NCBI GenBank assembly: GCA_903876795.1
Contig: CAIRBK010000057.1
Location: forward strand, 1 to 36,261
Reading direction: 5' to 3'
Length of the DNA: 36,261 bases
Source: an uncultured Verrucomicrobiota bacterium
GTDB taxonomy: Bacteria > Verrucomicrobiota > Verrucomicrobiia > Opitutales > Opitutaceae
The translations under genes and the position numbers were made by a program. Each line of letters starts with the position of its first letter. Position 1 is the stretch's first letter. This document shows, one piece after another, positions 9,887 through 17,707 of this stretch. The notes under the pieces are model-generated. The model searched no databases. It saw nothing but the letters and a program-made list of their open reading frames with translations, and was not told the origin of the DNA.

Positions 9887-11251
9887 ATGTCCAATTCAAC
9901 CGTCGCCTCCAGCCAGCCGGCCGCACCGGCATCGTCTCCGCCGCCCGCGCTGCGTTCCGTGAATCCTTCGGCGGTCATCTCCGCCGCCACCTCCCCGGAC
10001 TACGGGACGCTGGCCGCGCGGTTCCGCCCGGTTTTCGCGCGCATCGCCGCCGGGGCCATCGCCCGCGAGCAGTCGCGCACGCTGGCCTTTGCCGAAGTGG
10101 CCGAGCTGCGCGCCGCCGGCTTCCACACCCTGCGCATTCCCGCCGCCTACGGCGGACTGGGCGCCACGCTTCCGCAGTTGTTTTCCCTGCTGCTGGAGCT
10201 GGCCGAGGCCGACTCCAATCTCTCGCACCTGTTTCGCGGACATTTCGCGTTCCTTGAGGGCAGGCTCAACCTTGCCGACAAGCCCGCCCAGGAAATCTGG
10301 TTCAGGCGGGTGACGTCGGGCGCGATCATCGGCTACGCGATGGCCGAGCGCACCGCCCACACCGGCGGCGACTGCCGCATATTCCAGGAGGACGGCCGCT
10401 GGTATATCGACGGCACCAAATACTACAGCACCGGCACCATCTATGCCGACTGGATAGTCGCCGCCGTGAAGGACGGCAACGAGCGCGTCTCCGTCGCCAT
10501 GCCCGTGGAGGCGCCCGGCGTCGAGCGCATCGACGATTGGGACGGCTTTGGCCAGCGACTCACCGGCTCCGGCACCACCCACTTCCGCCGCGTGCCCGTG
10601 CCGCCGGAAAACATCATCCGCCGCTTCTCCGCCTCGGAGCTCTTCACCCACTCCTACCAGAAGTCGTTTCTCCAGCTCATCCTCCTCACCAGCGCGGTTG
10701 GCGCCGGCCGCGCCGCCCTCCGCGAGGGCATCGGGTTCGTGAAGCCCCGCACCCGCGCCTTCGGCATACCCGGCCTCTCCAGCCCCAAGGACGATCCGCT
10801 CGTCCACCGCGTCATTGGCCGCGTCTCCAGCCTTGTTTACGCCGCGCAGGCCCTGCAGGAGGCCACCGCGCGCGACCTCGAACAGCTCTACCAAAAGGCC
10901 GTCGAGGGCACCGCCACCGAGGCCGACTACGTCGCCACCGAGATCCGCGCCTACCAGGCGCAGCAGATCATCTTTCCGCAGATTCTCGACGCCGTCACCT
11001 ACGTCTTTGAGGTCGGCGGGGCCTCCGCCACCAGCGAGACCCGCCGCCTCGACCGCCACTGGCGCAATGTCCGCACCGCCGCCTCGCACAACCCGCTCAT
11101 CCATCGCGAGGCCGCCATCGGTGCCTACCTCCTCAACGGCACCGTGCCCGACGCCGCCTGGCGCCAGGAGTTCGAAAAGCCCCGGCAAGCCGCGCCCGCC
11201 CCCGACTCCGCGATTCCCGAGCCCGACCAGGCCACCGCCTGCCGCGCGTAG
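9887..11251 (+). CDS. Acyl-CoA-dehydrogenase-fold flavoprotein, SfnB/DszC-like
   Basis: 454 residues with the acyl-CoA dehydrogenase fold: N-terminal helical domain (AELRAAGFHTLRIPAAYGG), a central strand domain (GYAMAERTAHTGGDC, DGTKYYSTGTIYADW) and a C-terminal helical domain containing the LDRHWRNVRTAASHNP signature of the DszC/SfnB group. Members of this group are FMN-dependent oxygenases or sulfur-acquisition oxidoreductases rather than beta-oxidation enzymes. The first 40 or so residues are a low-complexity Ala/Ser/Pro extension, so a later start is conceivable; I chose the ATG at 9887. It follows the permease by 28 bp. It probably uses reduced flavin from the SsuE-like reductase at 29.3 kb. 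Substrate unknown. Confidence 0.88.
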   Translation: MSNSTVASSQPAAPASSPPPALRSVNPSAVISAATSPDYGTLAARFRPVFARIAAGAIAREQSRTLAFAEVAELRAAGFHTLRIPAAYGGLGATLPQLFSLLLELAEADSNLSHLFRGHFAFLEGRLNLADKPAQEIWFRRVTSGAIIGYAMAERTAHTGGDCRIFQEDGRWYIDGTKYYSTGTIYADWIVAAVKDGNERVSVAMPVEAPGVERIDDWDGFGQRLTGSGTTHFRRVPVPPENIIRRFSASELFTHSYQKSFLQLILLTSAVGAGRAALREGIGFVKPRTRAFGIPGLSSPKDDPLVHRVIGRVSSLVYAAQALQEATARDLEQLYQKAVEGTATEADYVATEIRAYQAQQIIFPQILDAVTYVFEVGGASATSETRRLDRHWRNVRTAASHNPLIHREAAIGAYLLNGTVPDAAWRQEFEKPRQAAPAPDSAIPEPDQATACRA

Positions 11252-11300
11252 GTTTGTTTCCGGTCTCACCTTTCAGCCCTCAACCTTCCATCCCAATCCC

Positions 11301-12653
11301 ATGTCCTCCAACAAACGCGCCGGCCAGATGAGCATCGGCATGAACATCCTCGGCCTCGGCGGTCACGCCGCCTCCTGGCGCGCCGCCGAAGCACCCTGGA
11401 GCGCGCTTCAGGATGTCGCCTATTTCCAGAACATCGCCCGCATCTCCGAACGCGGCTGTCTGGACGCCATCTTTCTCGCCGACGGCCCCGCCCTCCAGGC
11501 CGACGTCTCCCGCTCCCCCGCCGGTCGCCTCGAACCCATGGTCCTGCTCACCGCCGTCGCCCTCGCCACCACCCGCATCGGCGTCATCTCCACCGCCTCC
11601 ACCACCTACAACTCCCCCTACAATCTCGCCCGGCGCATCGCCTCCATCGACTTCATCTCCAAGGGCCGCGCCGCCTGGAACGCCGTCACCAACGCCGGCG
11701 ACGCCGCCGCGCAAAACTTCGGCCTCGGCGAGGCGCCCTTGCATGTGGACCGCTACGAACGCGCCGCCGAATTTGTCGATGTGGTGCAGAAACTTTGGGA
11801 CAGTTGGGAGGACGACGCCATCATCGGCGACCCCGTCAACGGCCGCTTCGCCCACCCGGAGAAAGTCCACGCCATCGACCACGTCGGGAAACATTTCTCC
11901 GTCAAAGGCCCGCTCAATGTTCCCCGCTCGCCCCAGGGTCGCCCCGTCGTTTTCCAGGCCGGCGGCTCCGAGGGCGGCAAAGCCCTTGGTTCCCGCCATG
12001 CCGACGCGATTTTCTGCACCCAGACCACGCTCGAGGACGGCATCGCCTTCTACAACGAGATGAAGTCCCGGGCCGCCGCCTGGGGCCGCAACCCCGAGCA
12101 CTTCAAGATCATGCCCGGCCTCTCCACCACCATCGGCTCCACCGACGAAGAGGCCGAGCGCCGCGCCGACACGCTCGACGAATACGCCGGCCCCGAGGGC
12201 GCGCTCGCCCAGGTCGCCGGCCGCATCGGCATCCCGGTCAAGGAGCTCGACCTCGACGGACCGCTCCCCTGGCACCGCCTCGGCGACCTCATCCCGCCCG
12301 AGAAAGGTTCCCACGGTTTCTTCGAGGCCCAGATCAAGCTCGCCAAACGCGAAAACCTCACCGTCCGCCAGCTCTCGCGCCGCATCCGCACCGGCCACCG
12401 TCTCACCATCGGCGGCCCCGGGAAAATCGCCGACACCCTCGAGGAGTGGTTCCTGGCCGGCGCCGCCGACGGTTTCAACCTCATGCCCGACGTCTTCCCC
12501 TCCGGCGCCGAGGCCTTTGTCGATCACGTCGTCCCGCTCCTCCGCAAGCGCGGCGTCTTCCGCCACGAATACACCGGGACGACGCTGCGCGACCACCTCG
12601 GCCTCCCGCGCCCCGCCAGCCGTTATGCCTCCGCCGCCGCCGCGTCCGCCTGA
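11301..12653 (+). CDS. FMN-dependent luciferase-like monooxygenase, NtaA/DszA type
   Basis: 450 residues, the usual size for the NtaA/SnaA/DszA group of class C flavin monooxygenases. Visible features are ALQDVAYFQNIARISERG, FLADGPAL, the GVISTASTTYNSPYNLARRIASIDFIS block, RAAWNAVTNAGDAAAQNFG, VVFQAGGSEGGKALGSRHAD and the C-terminal AGAADGFNLMPDVFPSG. These enzymes take FMNH2 and oxygen to cleave C-N or C-S bonds of small organic substrates (EDTA/NTA, dimethyl sulfide, dibenzothiophene sulfone). It follows the SfnB-like gene by 49 bp and closes the functional part of the plus-strand operon. A sulfur substrate is inferred from context. Confidence 0.9.
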   Translation: MSSNKRAGQMSIGMNILGLGGHAASWRAAEAPWSALQDVAYFQNIARISERGCLDAIFLADGPALQADVSRSPAGRLEPMVLLTAVALATTRIGVISTASTTYNSPYNLARRIASIDFISKGRAAWNAVTNAGDAAAQNFGLGEAPLHVDRYERAAEFVDVVQKLWDSWEDDAIIGDPVNGRFAHPEKVHAIDHVGKHFSVKGPLNVPRSPQGRPVVFQAGGSEGGKALGSRHADAIFCTQTTLEDGIAFYNEMKSRAAAWGRNPEHFKIMPGLSTTIGSTDEEAERRADTLDEYAGPEGALAQVAGRIGIPVKELDLDGPLPWHRLGDLIPPEKGSHGFFEAQIKLAKRENLTVRQLSRRIRTGHRLTIGGPGKIADTLEEWFLAGAADGFNLMPDVFPSGAEAFVDHVVPLLRKRGVFRHEYTGTTLRDHLGLPRPASRYASAAAASA

Positions 12654-12659
12654 TTTTCC

Positions 12660-13244
12660 ATCCACTATCGCAAACTGGGTAAACCGACCTCAACGTCAGC
12701 GTCATCGGCCTCGGCACGATGACCGGGGCCAACAAAACACCGAAGCGGAGTCGCACGCCCAGCTCGATCATGCGCTCGCGCAAGGCGTGAACCTGGTGGA
12801 CACCGCCGAGATGTATCCCGTGCCCCCGCGCCCCGAGACCCAGGGCCGCACCGAGACCTGCCTCGGCACCTGGTTGAAGAAAACCGGCCGCCCAAACACG
12901 ACGCGAAGAACTTCGCCGGCTGGGAAATCGCCACCGCCAACCTTGCCGCGCAGCGACGCCACCTGCCCGGCCTGGTCAGCGAGCAAAGCATCTACCGCCT
13001 CGCCAACCGCACGGTGGAGCTTGAGGTCATCCCGTCGGCGCGTCACCACGGCCTCGGGCTGCTGCCGTGGAGCCCGCTCGGCGGCGGCATGTTGGGCGGC
13101 GTGCTCGCCAAGGCCACCGAAGGCCGGCGCGCCAGCGAACTCACCTTGAAACGCATCTCGGAAAAACGTCCGCAGCTCGAGCGCTACGAGGCATTTGCCC
13201 GGGAGCCGGGCGAGCAGCCGGCCGACCTCGCGCTGGCGTGGTAA
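12660..13244 (+). pseudogene. Aldo/keto reductase remnants (composite, disrupted)
   Basis: No single frame encodes a whole enzyme. Around 12660-12895 broken frames read as the start of a Tas-like aldo/keto reductase: YRKLG, VSVIGLGTMT, then QLDHALAQGVNLVDTAEMYPVPPRPETQGRTE in one frame. From about 12910 another frame reads NFAGWEIATA, LVSEQSIYRLANRTVELEVIP and LLPWSPLGGGMLGGVL, the middle and end of an aldo/keto reductase, stopping at 13244 before the final strands. The part between catalytic Tyr and the substrate region is missing. The two pieces may come from two different genes or from one with a large deletion. Not expected to be functional. Confidence 0.75.
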
Positions 13245-13257
13245 GCCTGCAGGAGAT

Positions 13258-13320
13258 CGGACCTCCCGGTCCGTCTTTCACGGAATGCGCAACGCTTCCT
13301 GCGGCGGACCGGGAGGTCCG
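13258..13320. terminator. 16-bp perfect inverted repeat between convergent operons
   Basis: CGGACCTCCCGGTCCG at 13258-13273 is exactly complementary to 13305-13320, with a 31-nt loop. Each arm is itself nearly palindromic (GGACC...GGTCC). It lies between the end of the plus-strand operon and the end of the acetyltransferase gene on the minus strand, a good place for a bidirectional terminator. There is no U-run, so a REP/BIME-like repetitive element is an equal possibility. Confidence 0.6.
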
Positions 13321-13335
13321 TCCTCCTTCAAACGT

Positions 13336-13887
13336 TCACTCGGTCGTTGGTCTCTCGGCTAAGACCGCCCCGGCGGCAGGCAATTTCGCCGGTGTCGGCA
13401 GCACCAACTGATAAAACTCCACATCCAGCCAGCGGTCGAATTTGTAGCCCGCCCGGCGGATGCGGCCGCACGGCGTGAAGCCCGACTCCGTGTGCAGGCG
13501 GATGCTGGGTGCGTTGGCCGCGTCGATCACGCCGACGAGCACATGGTAGTCCTGCGCCTGCGCCGCGGCGATGACCGCGTGCAAAAGCCGGCGGCCGACG
13601 CCGAGCCGGCGTTTCTCCGGATGAACGTACACCGAGTGCTCCACGGTGTAGCGGTAGGCGGGAAACGCGCGGAACGTCCCGTAGCTGGCGAAGCCCGCCA
13701 GGGCGCCGTCGGCGTCGAACGCGCCGATCACCGGATAGCCGCCCGCCTCCTTGGTGTTAAACCACGTTTCCATGACCGCCGGCGTGCGCGGCTCGTACTC
13801 GTAGAGCGCGGTGGTGTGCAGGATGGCGTGGTTGAAGATCGCGAGGATTTCCGGCGCGTGCGCCCGCGCGCAGGGTGCGAGGTTCAT
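13336..13887 (-). CDS. GNAT acetyltransferase, phosphinothricin/methionine-sulfone type
   Basis: 183 residues from the ATG at 13887, whose first bases overlap the stop of the upstream cysteine-synthase-like gene (ATGA). Features of the Pat/MddA/YncA branch are IFNHAILHTTALYEYEPRT near residues 17-35, the acetyl-CoA-binding RRLGVGRRLL (93-102) and GVIDAANAPSIRLHTESGF. Family members N-acetylate phosphinothricin, methionine sulfoximine or methionine sulfone. Tight coupling to a sulfur amino acid enzyme favours a role with a toxic sulfur amino acid analogue or by-product of the pathway; that is inference. It is the last gene of the minus-strand operon. Confidence 0.88.
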   Translation of the reverse strand: MNLAPCARAHAPEILAIFNHAILHTTALYEYEPRTPAVMETWFNTKEAGGYPVIGAFDADGALAGFASYGTFRAFPAYRYTVEHSVYVHPEKRRLGVGRRLLHAVIAAAQAQDYHVLVGVIDAANAPSIRLHTESGFTPCGRIRRAGYKFDRWLDVEFYQLVLPTPAKLPAAGAVLAERPTTE

Positions 13888-14867
13888 GCGGTGAACGATG
13901 TGGGCAGACCTCGCGCGGCCAGCCAAGAAGGATTGTGGATCGTGGCCGAGTAACGGGCTCCGCCATCGCAAAGGATGGCGACAATTCTGCGGCCCGGCCC
14001 GTTGATGCGCGCGTCTCTCACGGCTGCGGCCACGTTCATGGCCGCCGACAAACCCAGGAACAAACCCTCTTCCTCACGCAGGCGATGAAGCATCGCCACG
14101 GCCTCGGCATCGGCGATGCGGTAGGCCTCGTCCACGCGGGCCCGGGCGACGTTGACGGTGACGCGACGCTGCCCGACGCCCTCGGCGACCGATTCGCCGT
14201 CGGCAAAGTCCAGGTGCCCGTGCTTGAACCAGGACCACATGGCCGCCCCCATGGGGTCGGCGCAGATGATGCGCACGGAGGGCGCATGTTCCTGAAAGTA
14301 ACGGCTAAGGCCGGCCAGCGTTCCGCCCGAGCCCACTGCGGCAACCACGGCGTCGAGCCGGCCTTGGCAATCGCGCCAGAGCTCCGGGGCGGTGCCCCCG
14401 TAATGGGCTTCTTGATTGGCAAGATTGTCGAATTGATCGACCCACCACGCGTGCGGCGCGCCGGCGGCCCGCCGGGCGAGGCGTTGGAAATGTTCGGGAT
14501 GATCCGGATGCACATGGGGCACCACGGTCACCTTGGCTCCCAGGGCTTGAAGCAGGTCGATCTTGGCCTGGCTGACGCAGTCGGGCACGAAGAACAGGAA
14601 GCCGTATCCGCGCGGTTTTCCATAAAGCGCGAGCGCCGCGCCGGTGTTCCCCGCCGTGCCTTCCACCACCAGACTTCCGGGCCGCAGAAGCCCGGCGCTT
14701 TCCGCGGAAGCCATCATCGCCAAGGCGGCCCGGTCCTTGATGGAGCCGCCCGGGTTGAGGAACTCCGCCTTGCCCAGGATCTCGCATCTGGTCTCCGCCG
14801 AGAGGCGGTTTAGCCGAATCAGCGGGGTTTCTCCCACCGCTGCTTGAAGGCGATTGAGTTGGAGCAT
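13884..14867 (-). CDS. PLP-dependent cysteine synthase family protein
   Basis: 327 residues of the CysK/CysM fold-type II family. The PLP lysine is Lys44 in NPGGSIKDR, the substrate loop is EGTAGNTG (69-76) and the phosphate-binding loop is GSGGT (179-183). The EGTAGNTG variant, where typical CysK has PTSGNTG, marks a sister branch, so the carbon acceptor could be O-acetylserine, O-phosphoserine or another beta-substituted amino acid. It would capture sulfide made from released sulfite, or break down a substituted cysteine. The ATG at 14867 matches the family start. About 65 bp separate it from the upstream FAD protein gene. Confidence 0.88.
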   Translation of the reverse strand: MLQLNRLQAAVGETPLIRLNRLSAETRCEILGKAEFLNPGGSIKDRAALAMMASAESAGLLRPGSLVVEGTAGNTGAALALYGKPRGYGFLFFVPDCVSQAKIDLLQALGAKVTVVPHVHPDHPEHFQRLARRAAGAPHAWWVDQFDNLANQEAHYGGTAPELWRDCQGRLDAVVAAVGSGGTLAGLSRYFQEHAPSVRIICADPMGAAMWSWFKHGHLDFADGESVAEGVGQRRVTVNVARARVDEAYRIADAEAVAMLHRLREEEGLFLGLSAAMNVAAAVRDARINGPGRRIVAILCDGGARYSATIHNPSWLAARGLPTSFTA

Positions 14868-14932
14868 GGTATGAATTTAACCCGATGGAAAAACGAGCGT
14901 CCGACGAACAAAATCCCGGCGGCAAACGCACG

Positions 14933-16369
14933 TTATGACGGGTCCTGCGGCGAGGCGGTCACCGGGCCCAGGAGCTCGCGGGCGATCACCCGGGCCTGGG
15001 CGCGGATTTCGGGCACGGCGGTCGATTCCCAGAGCACGCCCTTGAGCGGCGAGCCGAGCGTGTAGAGCCAGGGGATGGGGCCGTTGCGATGGCGCAGGAG
15101 TTGTCCGGTGGGCAGGGCGGCCGCGCCGAGCGCGAGCGGATCATGGTCGATCAGGCCCCGCGCCAGAAGGTTGATGAGCAGCGGGTGCTGGTACTTGGAG
15201 TAGTCGCTGCGCGGACCGGTGCAGTTGATGAACTTGGCGACGAACAGCGTCTCGTCGGCCGGGGCGCGCCGGCGATGGATCGTGACGGCGAGCCCGCCGG
15301 CCGTCTCCTCCACGTGGATGAAACGGGCGGCGATGAACTCGAGCCGGCCTTGCGCGGCGAGGGCGGAGAGTTGCGCGTCGATCTGCGGGGCGAGGCGGTG
15401 GCGGTGGATTTCCCAATAGGGGCGCAGGTGGCGGAGAAAGCGCGCGCGCTCGGTCCAGTCGAGCGCCTGCCAAAGGCGATGCGAGTGGGGCCGCAGGGCG
15501 TCGACGACATCGGTCCAGGGTATGCCGCGCGCGGCGGCGGCGCGCACCTCGGCCCGGACGCGGCGCAACAGGGCGAGCAAGGTGTGCGGCGCGGGCTCGT
15601 CCTTGAGAAAATCATGATGGCCCGGACCCGGGGCGTGGGCCTTGTGGCGCAGGCCGCGCCGGGAGATGCAGACGATGCGCCCGCGATGTCCCTGGGCGAC
15701 GAGTTCCAGGGTGATGTCGGATGCGGTGAGTCCCTGGCCGGCGATGACCACGTCGGCGTCGGGGCCGATGCCGGCGACGGCGTCGGGAGCCCAGGGCGTG
15801 TGCACATAGCGACGGCTGCGATAGACCTGGCGGCCGGAGCGCACGGGGTATTCGCCCGGCAGGTTGCCGATGGCGAGCACCACGCGATCGGCGGCCAATT
15901 CCGTGCCGTCGGCCAGAACGACGCGGGCTCCGTCGGCGCCCTCGCGCTCGGCCACATCGACCGCCTCGCCCGTGCGCACGGCGAAGGCCACCGCCGGGCT
16001 GGCCGCCTGGCGGGCCTCCAACAGGACGTAGGCGATGTATTCGCCGTAGAGGTGGCGCGGCAAAAAGTCGCCCGGCGACACCGCGTCGGGACATCCCGGA
16101 CGGCCGAGACGTTCGCGGACCCAGCGCAGAAAATGCCCGGGATCGTCCGGGTGGGCGCCCATGCGCTCGACGGGGACGTTGAGCAGGTGCGAGCGCGAAT
16201 GCGTGTTGTAGGCCACGCCGCGCCCGATGGGGGAGCCGCGCTCGATGACCGTGATGATCGTGCCGTCGGGGGCGAGGGGCAGCAGTTGCGCGGCCACCAG
16301 TGCGCCGGCCACGCCGCCGCCGATGATCACGATGCGCAAGGGTGCGGTCGGCTGGGGAGTGGTTTTCAT
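14933..16369 (-). CDS. FAD/NAD(P)-binding protein (NAD_binding_9-like)
   Basis: 478 residues from the ATG at 16369; a longer open frame adds an Arg-rich tail unlike any dinucleotide-binding start and is rejected. The FAD-binding Rossmann motif is IIGGGVAGALVAAQLL (15-30), followed by ERGSPIGRGVAYNTHSRSHLLNVPVERMGAHPDDPGHF in two conserved blocks. A second nucleotide-binding-like stretch is VVIAGQGLTASDITLEL. This family is often annotated only as FAD/NAD(P)-binding protein or FAD-dependent hydroxylase and recurs beside sulfonate and sulfone oxygenase genes. It may be an N- or S-oxygenating enzyme or an electron-transfer partner. Specific reaction unknown. Confidence 0.85.
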   Translation of the reverse strand: MKTTPQPTAPLRIVIIGGGVAGALVAAQLLPLAPDGTIITVIERGSPIGRGVAYNTHSRSHLLNVPVERMGAHPDDPGHFLRWVRERLGRPGCPDAVSPGDFLPRHLYGEYIAYVLLEARQAASPAVAFAVRTGEAVDVAEREGADGARVVLADGTELAADRVVLAIGNLPGEYPVRSGRQVYRSRRYVHTPWAPDAVAGIGPDADVVIAGQGLTASDITLELVAQGHRGRIVCISRRGLRHKAHAPGPGHHDFLKDEPAPHTLLALLRRVRAEVRAAAARGIPWTDVVDALRPHSHRLWQALDWTERARFLRHLRPYWEIHRHRLAPQIDAQLSALAAQGRLEFIAARFIHVEETAGGLAVTIHRRRAPADETLFVAKFINCTGPRSDYSKYQHPLLINLLARGLIDHDPLALGAAALPTGQLLRHRNGPIPWLYTLGSPLKGVLWESTAVPEIRAQARVIARELLGPVTASPQDPS

Positions 16370-16391
16370 GCGGCGGCGGAGTGCCTGGTCG

Positions 16392-16643
16392 TTATGCGGA
16401 CTTGGGCGGCGGAGGCGACGGCGGCGGAGTCGGTTGAACGCGGACTTTTTCGGTGATCTCGATCTGGTTGATGCGCCCCTCCTGGACGATGAGTTGCAGG
16501 GAACCGTATTTGAGGGCTTCGACTTTGTCGCGGACAAAGCCGAGGCTGGCGTCGTTGGGGGTGGCGGCGGGCGCGGCCGGCGGGGCCGCCGGAGATTTGA
16601 CCGGCGGCGTGCGCCGTTGGCGGTTCTTTTTGGGCGAGCTCAT
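16392..16643 (-). CDS. DUF2292 (YezD-like) small protein
   Basis: 83 residues from the ATG at 16643, or 90 from an in-frame ATG at 16664; the second lies just after the aldo/keto reductase stop. After a basic, Pro/Ala-rich N-terminus comes the short conserved domain EALKYGSLQLIVQEGRINQIEITEKVRV, which matches the DUF2292 pattern (aromatic-G-S-hydrophobic stretch, Q-D/E-G, Q-I-E-x-T-E-K). It ends in a Pro-rich tail. To my knowledge this family tends to lie beside sulfur assimilation genes in several phyla, and its function is not known. Confidence 0.75.
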   Translation of the reverse strand: MSSPKKNRQRRTPPVKSPAAPPAAPAATPNDASLGFVRDKVEALKYGSLQLIVQEGRINQIEITEKVRVQPTPPPSPPPPKSA

Positions 16644-16669
16644 GGCGAGGGTGGGAAAACTCATGGCGG

Positions 16670-17689
16670 TCACCAGCGGTGGAGGGAGGGGCCGTGGTCG
16701 GCTTCGTAGAAAGGCGCGACGTGCGCGCCGGGCGGGATGATCTCGTCGATGCGCCTGAGGTCCTCGGCGGTGAACGTGACGTCGAGGGCCCGGAGGGCGT
16801 CTTCGAGTTGGTCGAGCGTGCGCGGGCCGATGATCGGGCTGGTGATGCCGGGCCGCCGGGCGACCCAGGCGAGGGCGAGTTGGGAGAGCGGCACGCCCTT
16901 CTCGGCGGCGAGGGCGTTGAGCGGCTCGATCACGTCGAACGAAGTTTTGGTGAAACGCTTCGCCTGGACGGGGCCGGGGTCGGCGTAGCGTGAGCCGGCG
17001 GGGGCGGCGGTGTCGCGTTGATATTTGCCGGTGAGCAGGCCGCCGCCAAGGGGGCTCCAGGGGATGACGGCCAGGCCGTAGGTCCGGGCGACGGGGATGA
17101 GTTCGCGCTCGATGCGGCGGTCGAGGAGGTTGTAGGGCGGCTGTTCGGAGACGAAGCGGTTGAGGTGGAGTTTCTCGCTCGCCCAGAGCGCCTCGACCAC
17201 CTGCCAGCCGGCGAAGGTGGTGGTGCCGATGTAGCGGACCTTGCCGGCGCGCACGAGGTCGTCGAGGGCGCGCAGGGTTTCGTCGATGGCGACCTCGGGG
17301 TGCGGGCGATGGATCTGGTAGAGGTCGAGGTGGTCGGTCTGGAGGCGTTTGAGGCTGGCCTCGGCCTGGGCGACGATGTGGCGGCGGGAGACGCCCTGGG
17401 CGTTGGGGTCGGCGTCGTCCATCGGGAAGTGGACCTTGGAGGCGAGGAAGACGCGGTCGCGTTTGCCGTTCCGCTTGAGGGCCTCGCCGGTGAACTGCTC
17501 CGAGACGCCGCGCGAGTAGGAGTTGGACGTGTCGAGGACGTTGATGCCGGCGTCGAGGGCGCGGTCGATGATGCGGACGGAGTCTTCGAGTTCGGTGCGG
17601 CGGCCGAACATCATGCAGCCCAGCGTGAGCGGGGAGACTTTGACGCCGGTGCGTCCGAAGAGGCGGTAGTCGGAGGAGGTGATGGGCAT
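16670..17689 (-). CDS. Aldo/keto reductase
   Basis: 339 residues, complete TIM-barrel oxidoreductase using NAD(P)H. The catalytic tetrad is readable: Asp53 and Tyr58 in NVLDTSNSYSRG, Lys85 in LASKVHF, His127 in LYQIHRPH. The coenzyme end has TSPIIGPRTLDQLEDALRAL. It belongs to the YajO/MocA/Gre branch. It may reduce aldehydes released when alkanesulfonates or similar molecules are desulfonated, which would explain its place in the operon; that is inference. An aldo/keto reductase fossil of a different type ends the plus-strand operon. Confidence 0.92.
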   Translation of the reverse strand: MPITSSDYRLFGRTGVKVSPLTLGCMMFGRRTELEDSVRIIDRALDAGINVLDTSNSYSRGVSEQFTGEALKRNGKRDRVFLASKVHFPMDDADPNAQGVSRRHIVAQAEASLKRLQTDHLDLYQIHRPHPEVAIDETLRALDDLVRAGKVRYIGTTTFAGWQVVEALWASEKLHLNRFVSEQPPYNLLDRRIERELIPVARTYGLAVIPWSPLGGGLLTGKYQRDTAAPAGSRYADPGPVQAKRFTKTSFDVIEPLNALAAEKGVPLSQLALAWVARRPGITSPIIGPRTLDQLEDALRALDVTFTAEDLRRIDEIIPPGAHVAPFYEADHGPSLHRW

Positions 17690-17707
17690 GGCGGGTGTTT
17701 TTAAAGT

